A DNA stretch of 64,000 nt. It comes from Phoronis australis (taxonomy: Eukaryota > Phoronida > Phoronidae). Under the pieces are notes generated by a model. It saw nothing but the letters and a program-made list of their open reading frames with translations. It searched no databases and was not told the DNA's origin. This document shows, piece after piece, positions 24,813 through 52,029 of this stretch; positions within the stretch are counted from its first letter, which is position 1; every line of letters starts with the position of its first letter. A program made the position numbers and the translations under genes. The stretch spans positions 62,001 through 126,000 of the forward strand of contig NMRA01000052.1 of NCBI GenBank assembly GCA_002633005.1. Reading direction: 5' to 3'.

Positions 24813-25149
24813 TGACTGTAGAAAGGAAACGTACGGAATCGCTGGCGCTGGACTTGTGCGACTGGACGCCGAAGGCTGAAAGTGAAGCCGAAGGTTCGTT
24901 CGATCGTAGTCTTTATATATGTGCGTATCTTCAAATCATCACTCGTCTGAATGCTGGTGACGTCTTAAAGTATTGTTAAACCGAAGGCAATTAATGACCA
25001 ACCGATTTCCCAAGAGGAAAACCACTCACCAGTTTTCAGGCGCCATGATGTTGTTTCCTCCGTGAGACTGACACCTGTCGGTGAATTTACATACTGCAAT
25101 GGTGTGCGTGACGGACTTCAGTGGCTCCTCTCAAGGCCACATGTGCGTG

Positions 25150-25440
25150 TACTTGGAATATGTCACCACGGAATTTGAAAAGTTCACTCAAATAATAACG
25201 CTCACGTTGATAAAAGTTTGCACTTCACTAAAACAAATTACATGTTTATAAAACAATGTAAATTTTAACAAACTTCTTTCAACTACTGGCGATTTTATTC
25301 ACCAAACAAAAAATGATTAGGCCGAGTACCATATTTCACACATTCCTCCGATTCAGTGAAACAAGTTCCAGTTAGGAGAAAATGGATGACCGTGAGGCCA
25401 ATAACCGCAAAAAATCCTTACAATGAATAAAACGTTTCAC
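25150..25440 (+). repeat. Dispersed repeat, partner at 58503-58730
   Basis: Shares blocks such as ACTTGGAATA, TTCACTCAAA, AATTTTA(A/G)CAA, ACTACTGGCGAT and GAGAAAATGG(A/G)TGA in the same order with 58503-58730. Diverged by eye to about 70%. This copy has several stops in the frame that is open in the other copy. Confidence 0.65.
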
Positions 25441-26082
25441 TTAAGAAAGACATAAAATATGCATCATTTGATAGCATACGGTAAGGTAAAATTCGGACAA
25501 AAATAATTGCCAGCAAAAATGACTTTTTTATTTTTTCAAGGGCTTCAAGCTTTGTTGTGAATGTCCACAGATTTTCAAAACTTTGTTTAATGGTAGTTGT
25601 GGTAGAGAACCTGAACATGGAAAATTATTTAATTTGGAGCTACATGCTTTTCTTGGAAAGCTGACGAAAAAAAATATTCCGACTGTTGTCGGCCAGTTAT
25701 ATCCCGGCTAAATTGGTTGAGATTTTACGGAACGTGTTCTAACTGTTACGACCACAAGCCTGTTAGGTTTTGGAATTAAACTGTAGAAGTTTTGTCAGTT
25801 ACCACTTAGCCCCTTGACATATGACAGAACTACGGGTAAATGAGTAAATCGATTTAATAATAGCACATATATACAGGCTGTATATGGTAATCACAAAATT
25901 CAATGCTTTGACTGGCCAACATACTCAAATAGCAAATGTTGCATTTTTTAAAAGAAAAGCTATTGTCGGCATTCTTGGTGCGATAAAATTGACAATTTTT
26001 TATTATTATGGTAGTAAGCATAGGGCAATGATTGTTGTAATGATTGTTCCACGATTGGTTCCAATTAGTCCTATGCTATTCA

Positions 26083-26335
26083 CATGCGCGCACCCACCTA
26101 AAATATAGGGGTGCTCGAACTTTCGGAGAGCGGACCTTTTACTGGAAAAAAAATTATCGAGGACTAAAAAAAACGGGGCCATTAACTGGGTTCAGGCTCT
26201 CGAATTGTGCGTCCTCGCCGAATTCCAGTGGACTTTTGTCTCGTTTGCTCGGACTTTTTGTTTTGTTGAGGCGGACTTTTTTGCCCAACTCGCTAAATGG
26301 GGGGCTCCTTTGAGACCCCCGAGCCTCCCCTGGGG
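26083..26335 (+). mobile_element. MITE-A copy 3
   Basis: Begins CATGCGCGCACCCACCTAAA and has the family interior (GAATTGTGCGTCCTCGCCGA, GGACTTTTGTCTCGTTT, GGGGGGCTCCTTTGAGACCC). The right end is degraded to CCTCCCCTGGGGAATG. Confidence 0.75.
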
Positions 26336-28650
26336 AATGTTCAACTACTGTTGCAACATTTCCGCTTGCTTCAAGTTAGGCACTGTACAAAGCGCAACAT
26401 AGCATGCGGTATTCTAAGACAATGGGACATTTAACCTTCATTTTTATCGGCTTCAGGTCCCCCGACCTTTCCTTGTTGACACTGTTTCCTTGCCCAGAGG
26501 CACATTTAAGTTGAGGGGGGTCCAAGGGGGTCATGGCCCCCATAAAATTCTCACAGGTTCCATTTGCAGTTCGGGGGTGCTAATGTCTGACAGGCAAAAT
26601 CCTGGCTAATACTCTGCCCTGCCCCCTCCCACCCTAACTCAAAAAATCCTGGATCCACCCCTGATGCTTCATACTGGAATTTTTTTCTGTTCTGCCCCTT
26701 TTTCCATTTTTGCAGGACGTCATGAGAACACTGTGATTAACGAAAACACTACCACAATATTACGAAAACAACATCGTATGCATTTATTGCACTCAGACGA
26801 TTTTTACACCTTTTTGTTCTTATACACCCATTTCTCTTAAAAAGGACAGCAGTGTACAATGTTAGCTATACTTTTACATCTCCCAAATGAAGGGCACCTA
26901 CGATTTTCAGCATACCGGTGATAGGGTGATTTTGCAATATGTAAGCAGTACTTTTGTAAGTTCAAGAACAAAAAAAATCATGTCACTACTAAAGCTGAAA
27001 ACGTGCGAAAACTAAAAAAAGCAGCTAACATAAAAATCACATCTTATACAAGAGTCTGTCTCCGAGCTAATTCCAGACAAATAACATTTTCAGGTAACTA
27101 TTATAAAAATATAGCAATATTTTAGAAACATATTTATGTTTCCATTTCATTTCAATGTACAAAATGATTAAAATCATTTCTTAACACATAAATTTGCAAC
27201 ATCATTTGAAAAACGTCTCATCAAACATAACTGATTCTCAAAGACTGCAAAATGATTTGAAAGGTCACCCTAATCACAAGGGCAAAATCCAAAATCAATC
27301 TCCAAAGCAATGCAGACAAATGAGGTACATGAAATGTTCCTGACTGTTGAATGTAATCTTCTGTCCCAAAAGCCCTTGAGAACCAGATGAACAGGATATC
27401 GTAGAAGCACTAATCATCTTGATAAGCAATGCATTTTTCTGAGTGTGTAACGATTCTGCAACAAAGCCAAAAAAAAGGAATTGGCTCTGGTGTGTTTTTT
27501 ACTGAAAATTGAGTCAGTGGTGCAATACTTTTCAATGGATCACATTTTCAAATGAGGCAATTTACACGGGACAAGCAAAAAATGTAATATTTTTACTCAT
27601 CGCTTGGAAATTTACAGCTTTTCAAACCTTGCCTGTCCTTGCTTAAGTGCCTCTGTGCAACTTTTTGGGCTGAAATTGATGCGGGAGGGTATTTTTTTAA
27701 GTCAGTAAGCGAAGGTGTCAAATTGAGTCTAGATGAAGACCAGAACCAATTTTTGCTTTTTTGACTAATAAGTACCAGTTGTGAACCAGTGATGTAATTT
27801 TTCAGAGCACGAATACAGCGTACCTTGTGACCACTGGAATCGAAATCTGTGTCCCGTTGGGCAATCACCGAAGGAAGAAGACAATCGGACCATAGATTAT
27901 AGAAAGCAGATTCGCAACTCCGACATTTTATTGCGTACTATCCTAAAGGAGGTGCCACTCTCCTAAATTATCTGTTTCAGTTACCGGTTAGTGTATTGTG
28001 ACGACCATGATTAGCAGACGATGTACTTGCCGGAAATAAAATTTGCCAATTTGGTCAGGTGTCGCTAGTGAATAATGACACCATTACTTCTGTAAGAGCA
28101 CAGATTTCGTCCATTGAAAGTATACGGAGTTGGCAGTCCATGTACTATAGTCTATGATCGGACTAATACAACCACCTTGATAAAATAAAATCATCGAAAC
28201 TCGACAATCCTGTTACAATTCACCCCATCTCTTTAAGGAAATGCACCTTCTCACCTGATCAACTAGTCTCAATTTGAAGACAAAAGCGGGCAGTACTTTT
28301 CTCCCCAAGACATGTGAACAGAGCGTAATCACATCCACCTTGATACTAGGGACAGACAGAATTACCATGTAAATGCTCGGCTTAGTGAAGACAGTTAGTC
28401 ACAGGAAGGAGCTTGTGCTGGGCCAACTGGCCGTCTGCACGCAGCTAAACACAACTGCTACAATTATTCTTCATGATTTTCATTAGTACCATTCGATCAA
28501 AATAATTACTATAATGGCAGAAAGACACCGGTATTATGTAATGGCCATTTCCATTGTTCTCTGGCTCAGCGACAACCAACGATAAGCCAGCACCTGAATT
28601 TGCTGTATGCACACTGAACATTTGGTGTCAGGCGATATTCCATCTTTGTT

Positions 28651-42859
<14,209 letters not shown>

Positions 42860-43487
42860 TTTGCTGCAAAAATCAAACTAACGCTTGCGGACAAACAAAA
42901 CGTTTTTCCGCTCCGTGTATGACAGTACTCTAACATGACAAAAGGTAGCGCTAACGAATGCCTATTGGGCACTGGCCAATGACATACATGTAAATACATG
43001 TAACTCACTGGCATTCATTGATTGACTTATTGATATGGCCCGAGCACAAAAATAATACACTATAATATAACGCTATACAAAGACTGACAGAGGCAGACAC
43101 GGATAAACACTAAAAGTAAAGATATCAAATAAGACCAAGGTACACATTGAAAAAACATGTGATAACATAAAATTGAGGCCAATCTATGTTATGGATACGA
43201 AATAAGTATATGGGTGACTTATTTCCACCCCGCTTAACTTTAAATTACTAGAAATTTGTAATTCAAGTTCATTGTCGTTGTTCGTAATTTTTTTTTCTCA
43301 GTGACCTGAGTCATCGCCGCGCTCACCTACACTGGGAGTTTAAACTTGTCCATCTTTATTAAGTTGATGACTGAGAAAAAATTGAGGTTATACTTGAATA
43401 GAAACTCGCAAAAACAGAATCACCGTTGCACTTTTATTTTAAAAACTGAGCCTCGTGTCAAATATTTGGCAGTCCTAGCCCCGGCGA

Positions 43488-43495
43488 TCACGTGA
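43488..43495. promoter_or_regulatory. TCACGTGA palindrome (E-box/CLEAR-like) upstream of ATG16L1
   Basis: The 12-base palindrome GATCACGTGATC contains TCACGTGA, the core of the vertebrate TFEB/MITF CLEAR site, 629 bp upstream of the ATG16L1 start codon. Any bHLH-Zip factor (USF, MYC/MAX) could also bind it. A regulatory role is inference. Confidence 0.3.
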
Positions 43496-46337
43496 TCTGG
43501 TGTTCCTGTGCTAGTGCGGAGATAGCGGCCTTTTGACGTACTCACGCCGGCCGCCAACACCAGCACCGTGATCGACCACCAGCACCATCGTCACGGTGAA
43601 CACTAGCACCATCGCTATCGTGAAAATGTATTTTGTTTTCCAATATTTTCAGTTTTCAATACTGGCTTTTCCCAACCTTTTTATCCACCAATACCACAAC
43701 CAACTGTTCCGTGGCTGCGATAGAGCTGCAATCTCAGCGTCAGGAGGTTAATTCTAGCCTGTAGTCGAGCATATAGCACAATGCAAGCTGCAATGAGAAG
43801 ATTTGGAGAAACAGTGGATGCCATTCATATAAAACAAATTGTTGCTTTCTTTGCACCAAAATGAACAGAACAAACGCCATACAATCATCAAATCTCGGAC
43901 AGTTGCTATACGCTAGGGTTCACAGTACGCATTCATCGTGACTAACCTTAGATCCTGCCGCCCATGCGTACTAGGCCTACTACACAATTTTCTGGGATCT
44001 TGTGCGGGCCGGCACGATAAAAAGCCAACCGTGGTCTGACGTCGGCTAGAGGCGTTTGTTGCTTTACGTAACCAAATGCAACTGAACTGGAATTTTAATA
44101 GTTACGTTGTTCCCAAAATACGTACGAGTGTTGAATCGATAAAGATCTCTGCCGATAAGGATCGGAAGTGTGTAAACAACAGTGCGGCATATTATAGTGG
44201 CATTCATGGTCGAATACAATATGGAGAATAATTCGGTCACTAGAATACAACAGCCCCAACGAAACTCCGATGTTTGGAGTAAGTCAGGTTAAAGGCACTG
44301 AATCGTAGGATTGAACCGCATGTGATACAGAGGTCAAGCAGAAATCGTTGCGTTGTGATGAGTCTGCATAACGACTGTTAATGATACCGGCATCACAGTG
44401 TTAATAGAGGCCCACCTATAACATGGACTTTTGATCCCCATTGCAAACCATAAACAGGGTGTACTTATCTTATTGCGTGGCCGTGGTACCACAAGAAACT
44501 AAAGACGTAAAGCAAGACGAATGTTTTTCCATGGCAATGCTCTAGTGTCCGTGTTCTACCGCCGGAGGACGACAGTTAACAAGCCCGGTAAGTTGCCAGT
44601 TGCTTTGTATAATTTACTCAAAATTATTTGCTTGCAACGAATCCAATAAAGAAAAACAGAGATAAATTTCTTTAAAATGCGCGCCATTATCATCTATACA
44701 TTCTAATAGACGCATTACAAATATATGATTTTTATAACACTAGGTACTTGCAAATTACAGAGTACTACACCAAGATTAGAAGCTGCATACCGTTAAAATC
44801 GAATTAGACACTTAAATCAAAACAGACCGTGCATATATTGATGTTATGAGAACAGCATCGTTTCAGACTGCAGTTTCAAGCTTTGAACCTCAGTAGGAAA
44901 TGGGATTTAGAAACTTTAGAGTCGTTGCCAAAATTTCATTTTACGAACTAAAGACACGTCTACAGCCATTATGTTTTTGCTGGTAGAAAAAAACTCTTAT
45001 TTATCTTCCGTATTCGTTTTGTAGATTTTAAATCTATTTTGTACCTACTGAGCCAGACACAACGTGGATCTATTTACGTGCATGGCTATCCAGTGTGAGA
45101 TTTTTTTCAAACCCAGCAAAATTTAGAAACCAATATAAATAGTAAATAGATATTGATAATTTCATTTTTATACACAGAACATTATAGAACATTAATTTTC
45201 TCTTTATTGTAGCTAGCCCTGTACGGAAGCCTCACGAAACATCAACTACATACTAAAGGGCCAAATTCAGCAGTGAATTCTAAAAGTATCTGACTCCGAG
45301 AACTTTAAAAGCTTTAGAGACGGACTGTTTTTACGTAGTCAACCACGTTTTTGCATCTTTCTCTCTGACAATGGCTGACTGTGTAAGCTCCTAATCGGGT
45401 TTGATTTGCTTTTGCCGATATCAGTTTTTGACGTTTTGGAATGTGACGTCATTCTTGTTTTTTACCGACTTTGTACTGAGATAAAATACCTCCGAGGTTT
45501 TCTATGCTAAACATCAGTTATTGAAAATATATTTTCTATAATAAACATATAAAAATATAAAATATTAATCGACAGAGGCAGACGGAACAAGGCCCGCGCA
45601 GACTGCGGCTCCACAGAAACTGAATCTTACAGCCAAATGCTAATTCACGCCATACGTGTAAGCATGCAATTTCCAAGTGGTCTGAAATCAAATTAACCTA
45701 GCCCTTGAGCGCAATGTAAATTGTATCGATGTCCGATGAAACTGGATCAAAACGCCTGAGTGGGAAACAGCGTAAAGAACAAACGATAACAGGAAGTGTG
45801 CTACCAAATGTCAATAGATTACAAGATAAACACATATGTCTCTGGCATCGAAATTGAAATGACAGAGTGGGGCAGTCGCAATTTGCTTGTGGGGGGAGGA
45901 GGGCGCTTAAATGTACAAATGAGCTCACGCCTCACGGCATTCTAGCAACGGTGGAGAGCGGCTGAAATTTATGGCATCTACTCCGCTGTAAGATAATCGT
46001 GAGTTTTATAGATTTTCCATCTACCTGACTTCCTTTCCATTGTTGTTATAGGCTGAAAGCTTGGCATGCGATTATTTTTACTAAAATACTCTCCTCTTTT
46101 GCGTCTTGGGCAGAAATAAAGCATTTATATAAACCTAAGCCCTAGATCAGGTTTTGTTCAGAAAATCACCTCATTTCGAAAGAACTCCCCATGGTTGTAC
46201 ACATAACGTACACAGGTCTGTACTGTGACTTACAAGACTATAAACCTAAACCATATTTACATGTACATCGGGAATTAATAAGCCTCAGGGGTGCATTCGG
46301 AAACACCAAAACATTTTTACCGTCCTGTTAGCCAAAA

Positions 46338-46645
46338 CAGGGGCGGATTCAGGATTTTGAGTTAGGGAGGAACAGGGCACAGGAATAATCAGAATTTCGC
46401 CACATGCGCGCGCCCTGCCTAAAATGTAGGGATGCAGGGGTCTCGAATTTTTGGGTTTGTGGACCTTATTACTAAAAAAAAACGGTAAACGGGTTTGTTC
46501 AAGGCCTATGCATTGTGCATTCGCCCCTCGATCCCCTTGGTGCGCGCATATGCTAGTCAGCAGTTCGCATCCCGAACTACCAAATGGTATGTGGGAGAAT
46601 TTCAGGGGGGCATGGCCCCCTGCCCCCCCCCCAAATCCGCCACTG
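46338..46645 (+). mobile_element. Compound MITE with CAGGGGCGGAT...ATCCGCCACTG ends, containing MITE-A copy 4
   Basis: The left end CAGGGGCGGATTCAGGATTT and the right end CCAAATCCGCCACTG are imperfect inverted repeats resembling widespread hAT-like MITE termini (family recalled, not verified). Inside, 46403-46550 is a shortened MITE-A (CATGCGCGCGCCCTGCCTAA to TGGTGCGCGCATA). A compatible compound copy in reverse lies at 54085-54319. No clear 8-bp target duplication was found. Confidence 0.6.
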
Positions 46646-47254
46646 CAAAAGTACTTTCACTGGAAACAGGGTCCCTGTGTTCGAAAATGCATCTGGAAGT
46701 AGGTCGTGATTGGTGTTGCAAAATGTATTTCCAATCATCAGAGACAAGAAGACGTCTAAAACAACTTTACTGGTGGTTGAGTGTAATGAAGTCTTGTTTC
46801 TTAGCTGACACTCGCCGACACTGTTCATTTTGGGTACCCTATCAAGTCGAAGAATAAAAACTCGTGACTCCAAACTCGTGGGTGAAATCCCTGATAATAG
46901 TTAAGTAACTTCAACAGTTACAAGTTAATACTAGGTATATTGAAATTTCGTCTTAAACTTTTAAAAGTTATGCATTCAAAAGTTCCCAGCCCGAATAAAA
47001 CTATGAAGTGCTCACAAGTTAAAACAATAATGCAAGTGGTCTTATATACGTTGCATCAGACGTGTACGGACAATTTTGCCGGGCCCATTGCACGAAACAC
47101 CTCAAAACACTTTCTCGTTTGCTAACATAAACTTACGTGTGCACGAATTAAGACCGAGCTGGGGAGCTGGAGAACTAACTCAAGGGTCAAGCAGAGGGGT
47201 CCAGTGGGATTTGAACCCCCCTATGGAGTGCGCCGCCTATGTCCATAGGCAGTG

Positions 47255-47325
47255 CAGCACTGAAATAAGAAGGGCTATAGCCCCCCCCCCCCCCCCCCAG
47301 TCCTCTATATGGTGTGCCGCCCATG
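47255..47325 (+). repeat. GGGCTATAGCC-poly(C) repeat, copy 1
   Basis: Contains AAGGGCTATAG, then 18 consecutive C (47281-47298), then AGTCCTCTATATGGTGTGCC. The same order occurs at 47997-48064, and a shorter poly-C version near 50470-50500. Confidence 0.6.
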
Positions 47326-47996
47326 ATAGGAGGCGGACACTCAGCTCATTAGGCCCCACTGCCTCCGCAAGTTTCTAAGACCAAACAATCTTGTAAAATA
47401 TTTTAAAGGCTGTTACATCGTGTATGCTGACTGAAGCGTTATCTACATTTATCACTCTGCCATTTATAATTTATTGGACGCCAGGTGACACACCTACCAA
47501 CGGTGATCTGGAGACCGTTCCGCAACGTACGGTACCCGCGAGACTAGCTGAAGTGATCACGAGCTTTGCAAGTAATGCATGGCGATATCTGGCGTGATCT
47601 TACTTTTCTTACAAGGAACTTGCTCTGCAAAACGCAGCCCTGGTCTCGGTGACTGGTGAAAATTGTTCTCACATTTTGATAATAAAGTGCTACATAAACA
47701 AGCTCATTGCTTTGTGAACTGCAAATGAAAACAACCAACCATTTTTCTGCGACGCTCATGGCATGGGGTGTAGATCTTATCTCGTATACACGAGGGACAC
47801 AATTAGCGAACACAAATAATACAAACAAACCACCTGCATGCATGAATTTCCCGTTTCAACGCTTAATTGTCCGTGTACAGCCGTGCCAGGGTGCCAAGGG
47901 GCATGGGGTCCGCTATGACAAGGATTTCAATGAGAAAGATATGTTATCCATGGTAATGAACACCAAGAGTGTCAAAACTATACATTTGAACCATGG

Positions 47997-48064
47997 GCGA
48001 CGCTAAAATAAGTGGGCTATAGCCACCCCCTCTCCCAGCCCCCTATGGTGCACCGCCTATGAGA
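47997..48064 (+). repeat. GGGCTATAGCC-poly(C) repeat, copy 2
   Basis: Reads AAGTGGGCTATAGCCACCCC followed by CAGCCCCCTATGGTGCACCG, parallel to 47255-47325. Confidence 0.6.
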
Positions 48065-49416
48065 CCATTGGCGGAGCTGCACTNCTTCAACAATGCTGAC
48101 GTTTGCCCCAAGTCCTATATGGCCGCCGTCTTCATGGCTGTCGTGAGAAAGGTCTATGTCAATATCACAGCTTCTAAACAAACCAGAGCTGTCATTTCAA
48201 TGGCTGAACTACCATTTTCAGGACGCTATCAAAGCTACACTCATTCAAAATGCTGACTAGATTGTTCAATTTTACTGAAAGTTTTACACTTCGGCTTTCA
48301 TATGGACTCAGCTCTTGTGACCAGGACATGTTGTCTTAGAGCTCCAGGAGGCAGCCGAGCTTGACACTTCCTGCCACATATGCTTGCAGAAGAAGTGTCA
48401 TCGCAGTTCGCTGATGGTGTTGATGTAAATCCCTTCGGTGGAAGCCAGAGTGGCCGACACAGATTCAGTCACTTCCCCTCTGTTGAAAGCACTGACTGCA
48501 GGGAACAGATAACATCTTCATGTTGACTCACAGCCATGTTGCTTTGCCTGTACGAGAGATCCGTCTTGTGTAGTCAACGACAGTGAAAACATAGAAGGCT
48601 GGTAAAACCTGCGATGTTTCTGCCTCTATGACTAACCATCTTAGCTCTATTAGGCCCATAAACCCGGAGGCCATGGAAGTAGACTTGGTTTTCTGCAAAA
48701 AGCCCCGCCCATCAACATAACGCATTCACGGCCACTTTTTCGAGAATAGCAATGCGTGGCGATATCAAGAACGCATTCACCTAAAAATTATGGTACTCAA
48801 AGTGATTTTGTTCCAGACGCCGACGAGCCCAGAACGAATTATCATCAGTAGTTAAACCTGACCAGAACCATCCCCAATAAAACAGAAAAATTCAGTCACT
48901 TAGGTGTCAACTGTCACTGAATCTACTCTTATTTTGGTAATTTTAGTTATTAAAATAATAGGTTATTAGAAAGCTGAGAGATTGACGAAAACCCCACGGC
49001 AGCCATTTTGTAAAATAAAGATGGCGTCCATAGAGGACTCTGGGGATGGAAACGTCATTTTTATGATTAATTATGCTATAAGGTTTCCAAAAATGCATAG
49101 TTTTCATATCCTCCCACTAAAAGACAACGAACGCTAAAATCTAAGCATAGGAAACATGACTAAATTGTAAATAGTTTGAAGTGTCCGTTTATTCATTAGT
49201 GAAGTGTTGTCTATTACATTTGGTCTTAAGTATTATTAATATTTTTATTGATGCTAACAGTTAATACTGTTCTGCTGGATTACCGTTTGGTTTCTTAGAT
49301 CTTCGGGAACCTCTCATCTCCTTTGATGGGATGTTGACTCTGATGAGTCGAGGGAACTATTCAGACCAGTCACTGTAATTACGATGAACATTCCTGGATG
49401 GCTCAAGTTCTACATT

Positions 49417-49455
49417 TTATTATCATCATCATCGTCATCGTCATCATTATTATTA
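49417..49455. repeat. Trinucleotide microsatellite (ATT/ATC)
   Basis: An imperfect run of ATT, ATC and GTC triplets. No gene context. Confidence 0.85.
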
Positions 49456-50239
49456 GTCCTTCTTTTGTAATTGTTGATAATATCGTTTTCGTTATTGTTA
49501 TTATGCTGATACCTTATTTCATTATCACGTGACAGGATTGATGGAAAGACAAAGGGACGAGCGTTCTTTCAGGGAGAGATTTCAGCTTGACTATTGATAA
49601 ATCTGAAGGTTTGCAGAATGAAAATAAAACCAATACAGAAAAACAATAGAAAGAATGAACGATTGGCAGAAACAATGAATACGCATGTGCGAAACGCTAT
49701 TTTCTTTGAAGCAAGATTCCCGATGGAACCAGTTTCGTTCACATCTTATGGTCCCTCACGATTACAAAGCTGTCGGTGGTGGCCAATTTCTTGAGGCTGT
49801 TTCATGCCTCTGGAGTTTGTAACTATCTTACAACAACAATCTCCAAGCCCAGCCTCAAAACATACATTTATCGTTAGTTTTGAGATCAGTGCTAATAAAT
49901 CATCTGTAATCTTTAATTTTATTTATTTAAGACGATGAGAAGCGGAGTCTTGTTGCGGTCTAAACCTTAGAAATAACTAATGGAAACCAACCAAATCGCG
50001 TTCCAGAACCGTTCAAGCATTCAGATATGCTCGCAACACGCTTACACTGCATTGTATAGTACAGGTATCCCACATCCATCTGATTCAGCAAAGTCACAAC
50101 TGATTCAAAACAGCGGCAGAAATAGTTTACTTAGGAGAAACGGTAAAATTCCGTTCATAAAACCATCATGGCGTTTTCTTGAGAGTTGCGAGTTTAAAGA
50201 TGGTTTCTTTACTTCTCTTCTTTACACTTCACACTCGAA

Positions 50240-50425
50240 GTCGAGTATTCCGACGTGGTTTTCATTCATTCCCTTGCATACATTCATTCACGTAGTAGTA
50301 AGACCGAGCTCAGAGGAGTAGGTGACACTTTTGTGCAATTCTCGATTGTCTGCCAGTAAAGCTAGGATTCGAACCCGGGTCTCCCAAACGGGAGTCCGGA
50401 GCTCAAACCGCTAAGCCACACTCTC
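50240..50425 (-). mobile_element. tRNA-derived SINE (minus strand)
   Basis: Read on the minus strand it has A box TGGCTTAGCGG (50408-50418), an anticodon-arm-like CTCCCGTTTGGGAGA segment and B box GGTTCGAATCC (50365-50375), then a body with CCTCTGAGCTCGGTCTTAC and AAGGGAATGAATGA. The same head and body occur at 63366-63545, proving a family rather than a lone tRNA. Confidence 0.85.
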
Positions 50426-51439
50426 TCAGGGAACACCAAGTACATACTTAAAGGCAGATTTAAGGGGTATAGAGTGCTGTAGCCCCCCCCCCCCTTGTGG
50501 TAGCGACCACCGAAATGCTGTTTTTAATAATACGAGATCAATTTTTCGTCAAAAGTTTTGGTGGGACCATGCCATATTCTAGATCCCCCAGCCTAAATAA
50601 GCAACACCGACGGCGGGCTATTTGGCTTTATTATTTGTACGACATTAACATAGAAGTATTTTACCCTGGGCATAGATGACAGTGGAGCCAACAGTTAGCG
50701 AAATCCATTTTTCGGTTGGTCTTCGTAGTAATTATTGTACTCCTACACGCCAGGACATCTGACACTGAGGTTTCTGCAACCAGCTTTACAGTAAGCGAAA
50801 TTTTATGGTAATTTCTCATAAAACAGTAAATAAAGAAACTTCGTATTTTTTCCAAATAGATTACAACCCATATTAGCGCAGACATTGAACCAAGATCACG
50901 CTCAGTGATCGACCATTTAAAGATTACTTATCTATTCTTATTTTGAACTACGGTTTGAAGCTGTAGTCAATACCTCGTGTGGAGTTACGGTGGGCATTTA
51001 TGTGTGGTTGAGGAAGAGAGTTTCAACACCACAACAGGCCGGTAAAGGCACCTTGACCGAGGTAACAACGTAGGTGATTAAACAATAATTTCGCTACTTT
51101 TAGCGCTGACTTATGTGTACGAGAGTTTCCGATGGTATTCAATAAGAAACTCCTATTTAGTGACTGAAAACTACAAGGAAAAACAAAGCCAGAACTTTTA
51201 CCCATGTGTCGCCATTTGGCGAACACAAAGTCTTTTTGGAAAGCGAAACAGTTATTTCAGAGTAAAACAGAACAGTGGAAATGATTTAAATGACAGAAGA
51301 TGGTTGATCTGCTAATCCCCGTTCATTTGTTTATCTACATTAGAAAACATTGGTCTGAGCGCAAAAAACTGGAATCCCCATCTCCCGAGTCCCGTTCTAA
51401 CTGGTAATGAACCTTTTAACTAAAAACGAAGTTATCTCA

Positions 51440-51795
51440 TTGCATGCTCTTAATTATTATTTTGATAATAATCATAATAGAAAGAAAGATAATAACAATT
51501 ATAATAATCAGATTGCTCTTCTCATTATTATTATCACCACCACCGCCATTATTATTATTATATTAATAATAATTATTACTATTGCAGTATATCCAATAAC
51601 GATAACAATACTAAACAGTATCCAGTAATAACAAAAATAATATTGTTATTACTACTACTTATACTGCAACTACTGGTATTATTATTTTCATTACTACTAT
51701 TACTATTGCTGTTATTATTAACATTATCATTATTATTATTATTACTATTATCATGTTTGTCGTTGCTTTTATTGTTGTTGTTATTGTTATTATTT
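51440..51795. repeat. AT-rich low-complexity tract
   Basis: About 350 bases of ATT/AAT/ATA triplet-like sequence with short interruptions. The apparent reading frame of Asn/Ile runs is spurious. Confidence 0.9.
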
Positions 51796-52029
51796 GAATA
51801 AACTCATAATTTCGTTGTTTCGAGCCTGAATTATCAATGATACGGCGTACACAATATTCTCAGGCGAGAATTTTAATTCTCAGTCAAAAATTGCGTTTGT
51901 CCCTAACTGGTGGTTGGAAGCATTTCATGAAAAAATAGTTTTTGAGATTTAGAAAAAAATCATTCTAAGATAAGAGAACTGTCCGAGTTGAAATAAATCT
52001 TGACCACGTTATCGTTTCAGGGGCAGAAT

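Larger units (their letters stand above)
20839..28650. other. Intergenic, BRCC3 5' end to ATG16L1 3' end
   Basis: No confident gene is seen in these 7.8 kb. The region contains MITE-A copies at 21362 and 26083, larger inverted-repeat elements at 22088-23822 and 24004-24812, a dispersed repeat at 25150-25440, and a long AT-rich tract at 26700-27600. The BRCC3 promoter should lie just above 20838. Confidence 0.5.
42860..52029. other. Intergenic, ATG16L1 promoter side to cystine-knot gene
   Basis: No confident coding gene is seen in 9.2 kb. Contents: the ATG16L1 promoter area with an E-box palindrome (43488), a CpG-rich patch at 43480-43620, a compound MITE (46338-46645), a poly-C repeat family (47255 and 47997), a SINE on the minus strand (50240-50425), and trinucleotide low-complexity tracts near 49.4 and 51.5 kb. 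A possible splice-consistent short transcript at 44521-45256 is discussed under findings. Confidence 0.5.

Noticed and set aside
46495-46857. 120-codon frame with proline runs
   Set aside because: It runs through the compound MITE and poly-C sequence.
48528-48725. Minus-strand frame MRYVDGRGFLQKTK with good codon texture
   Set aside because: No recognisable family and frame breaks on both sides. It could be a decayed gene, but nothing identifies it.
51407-51628. Asn/Ile-rich frame
   Set aside because: Translation of an AT-rich triplet tract.
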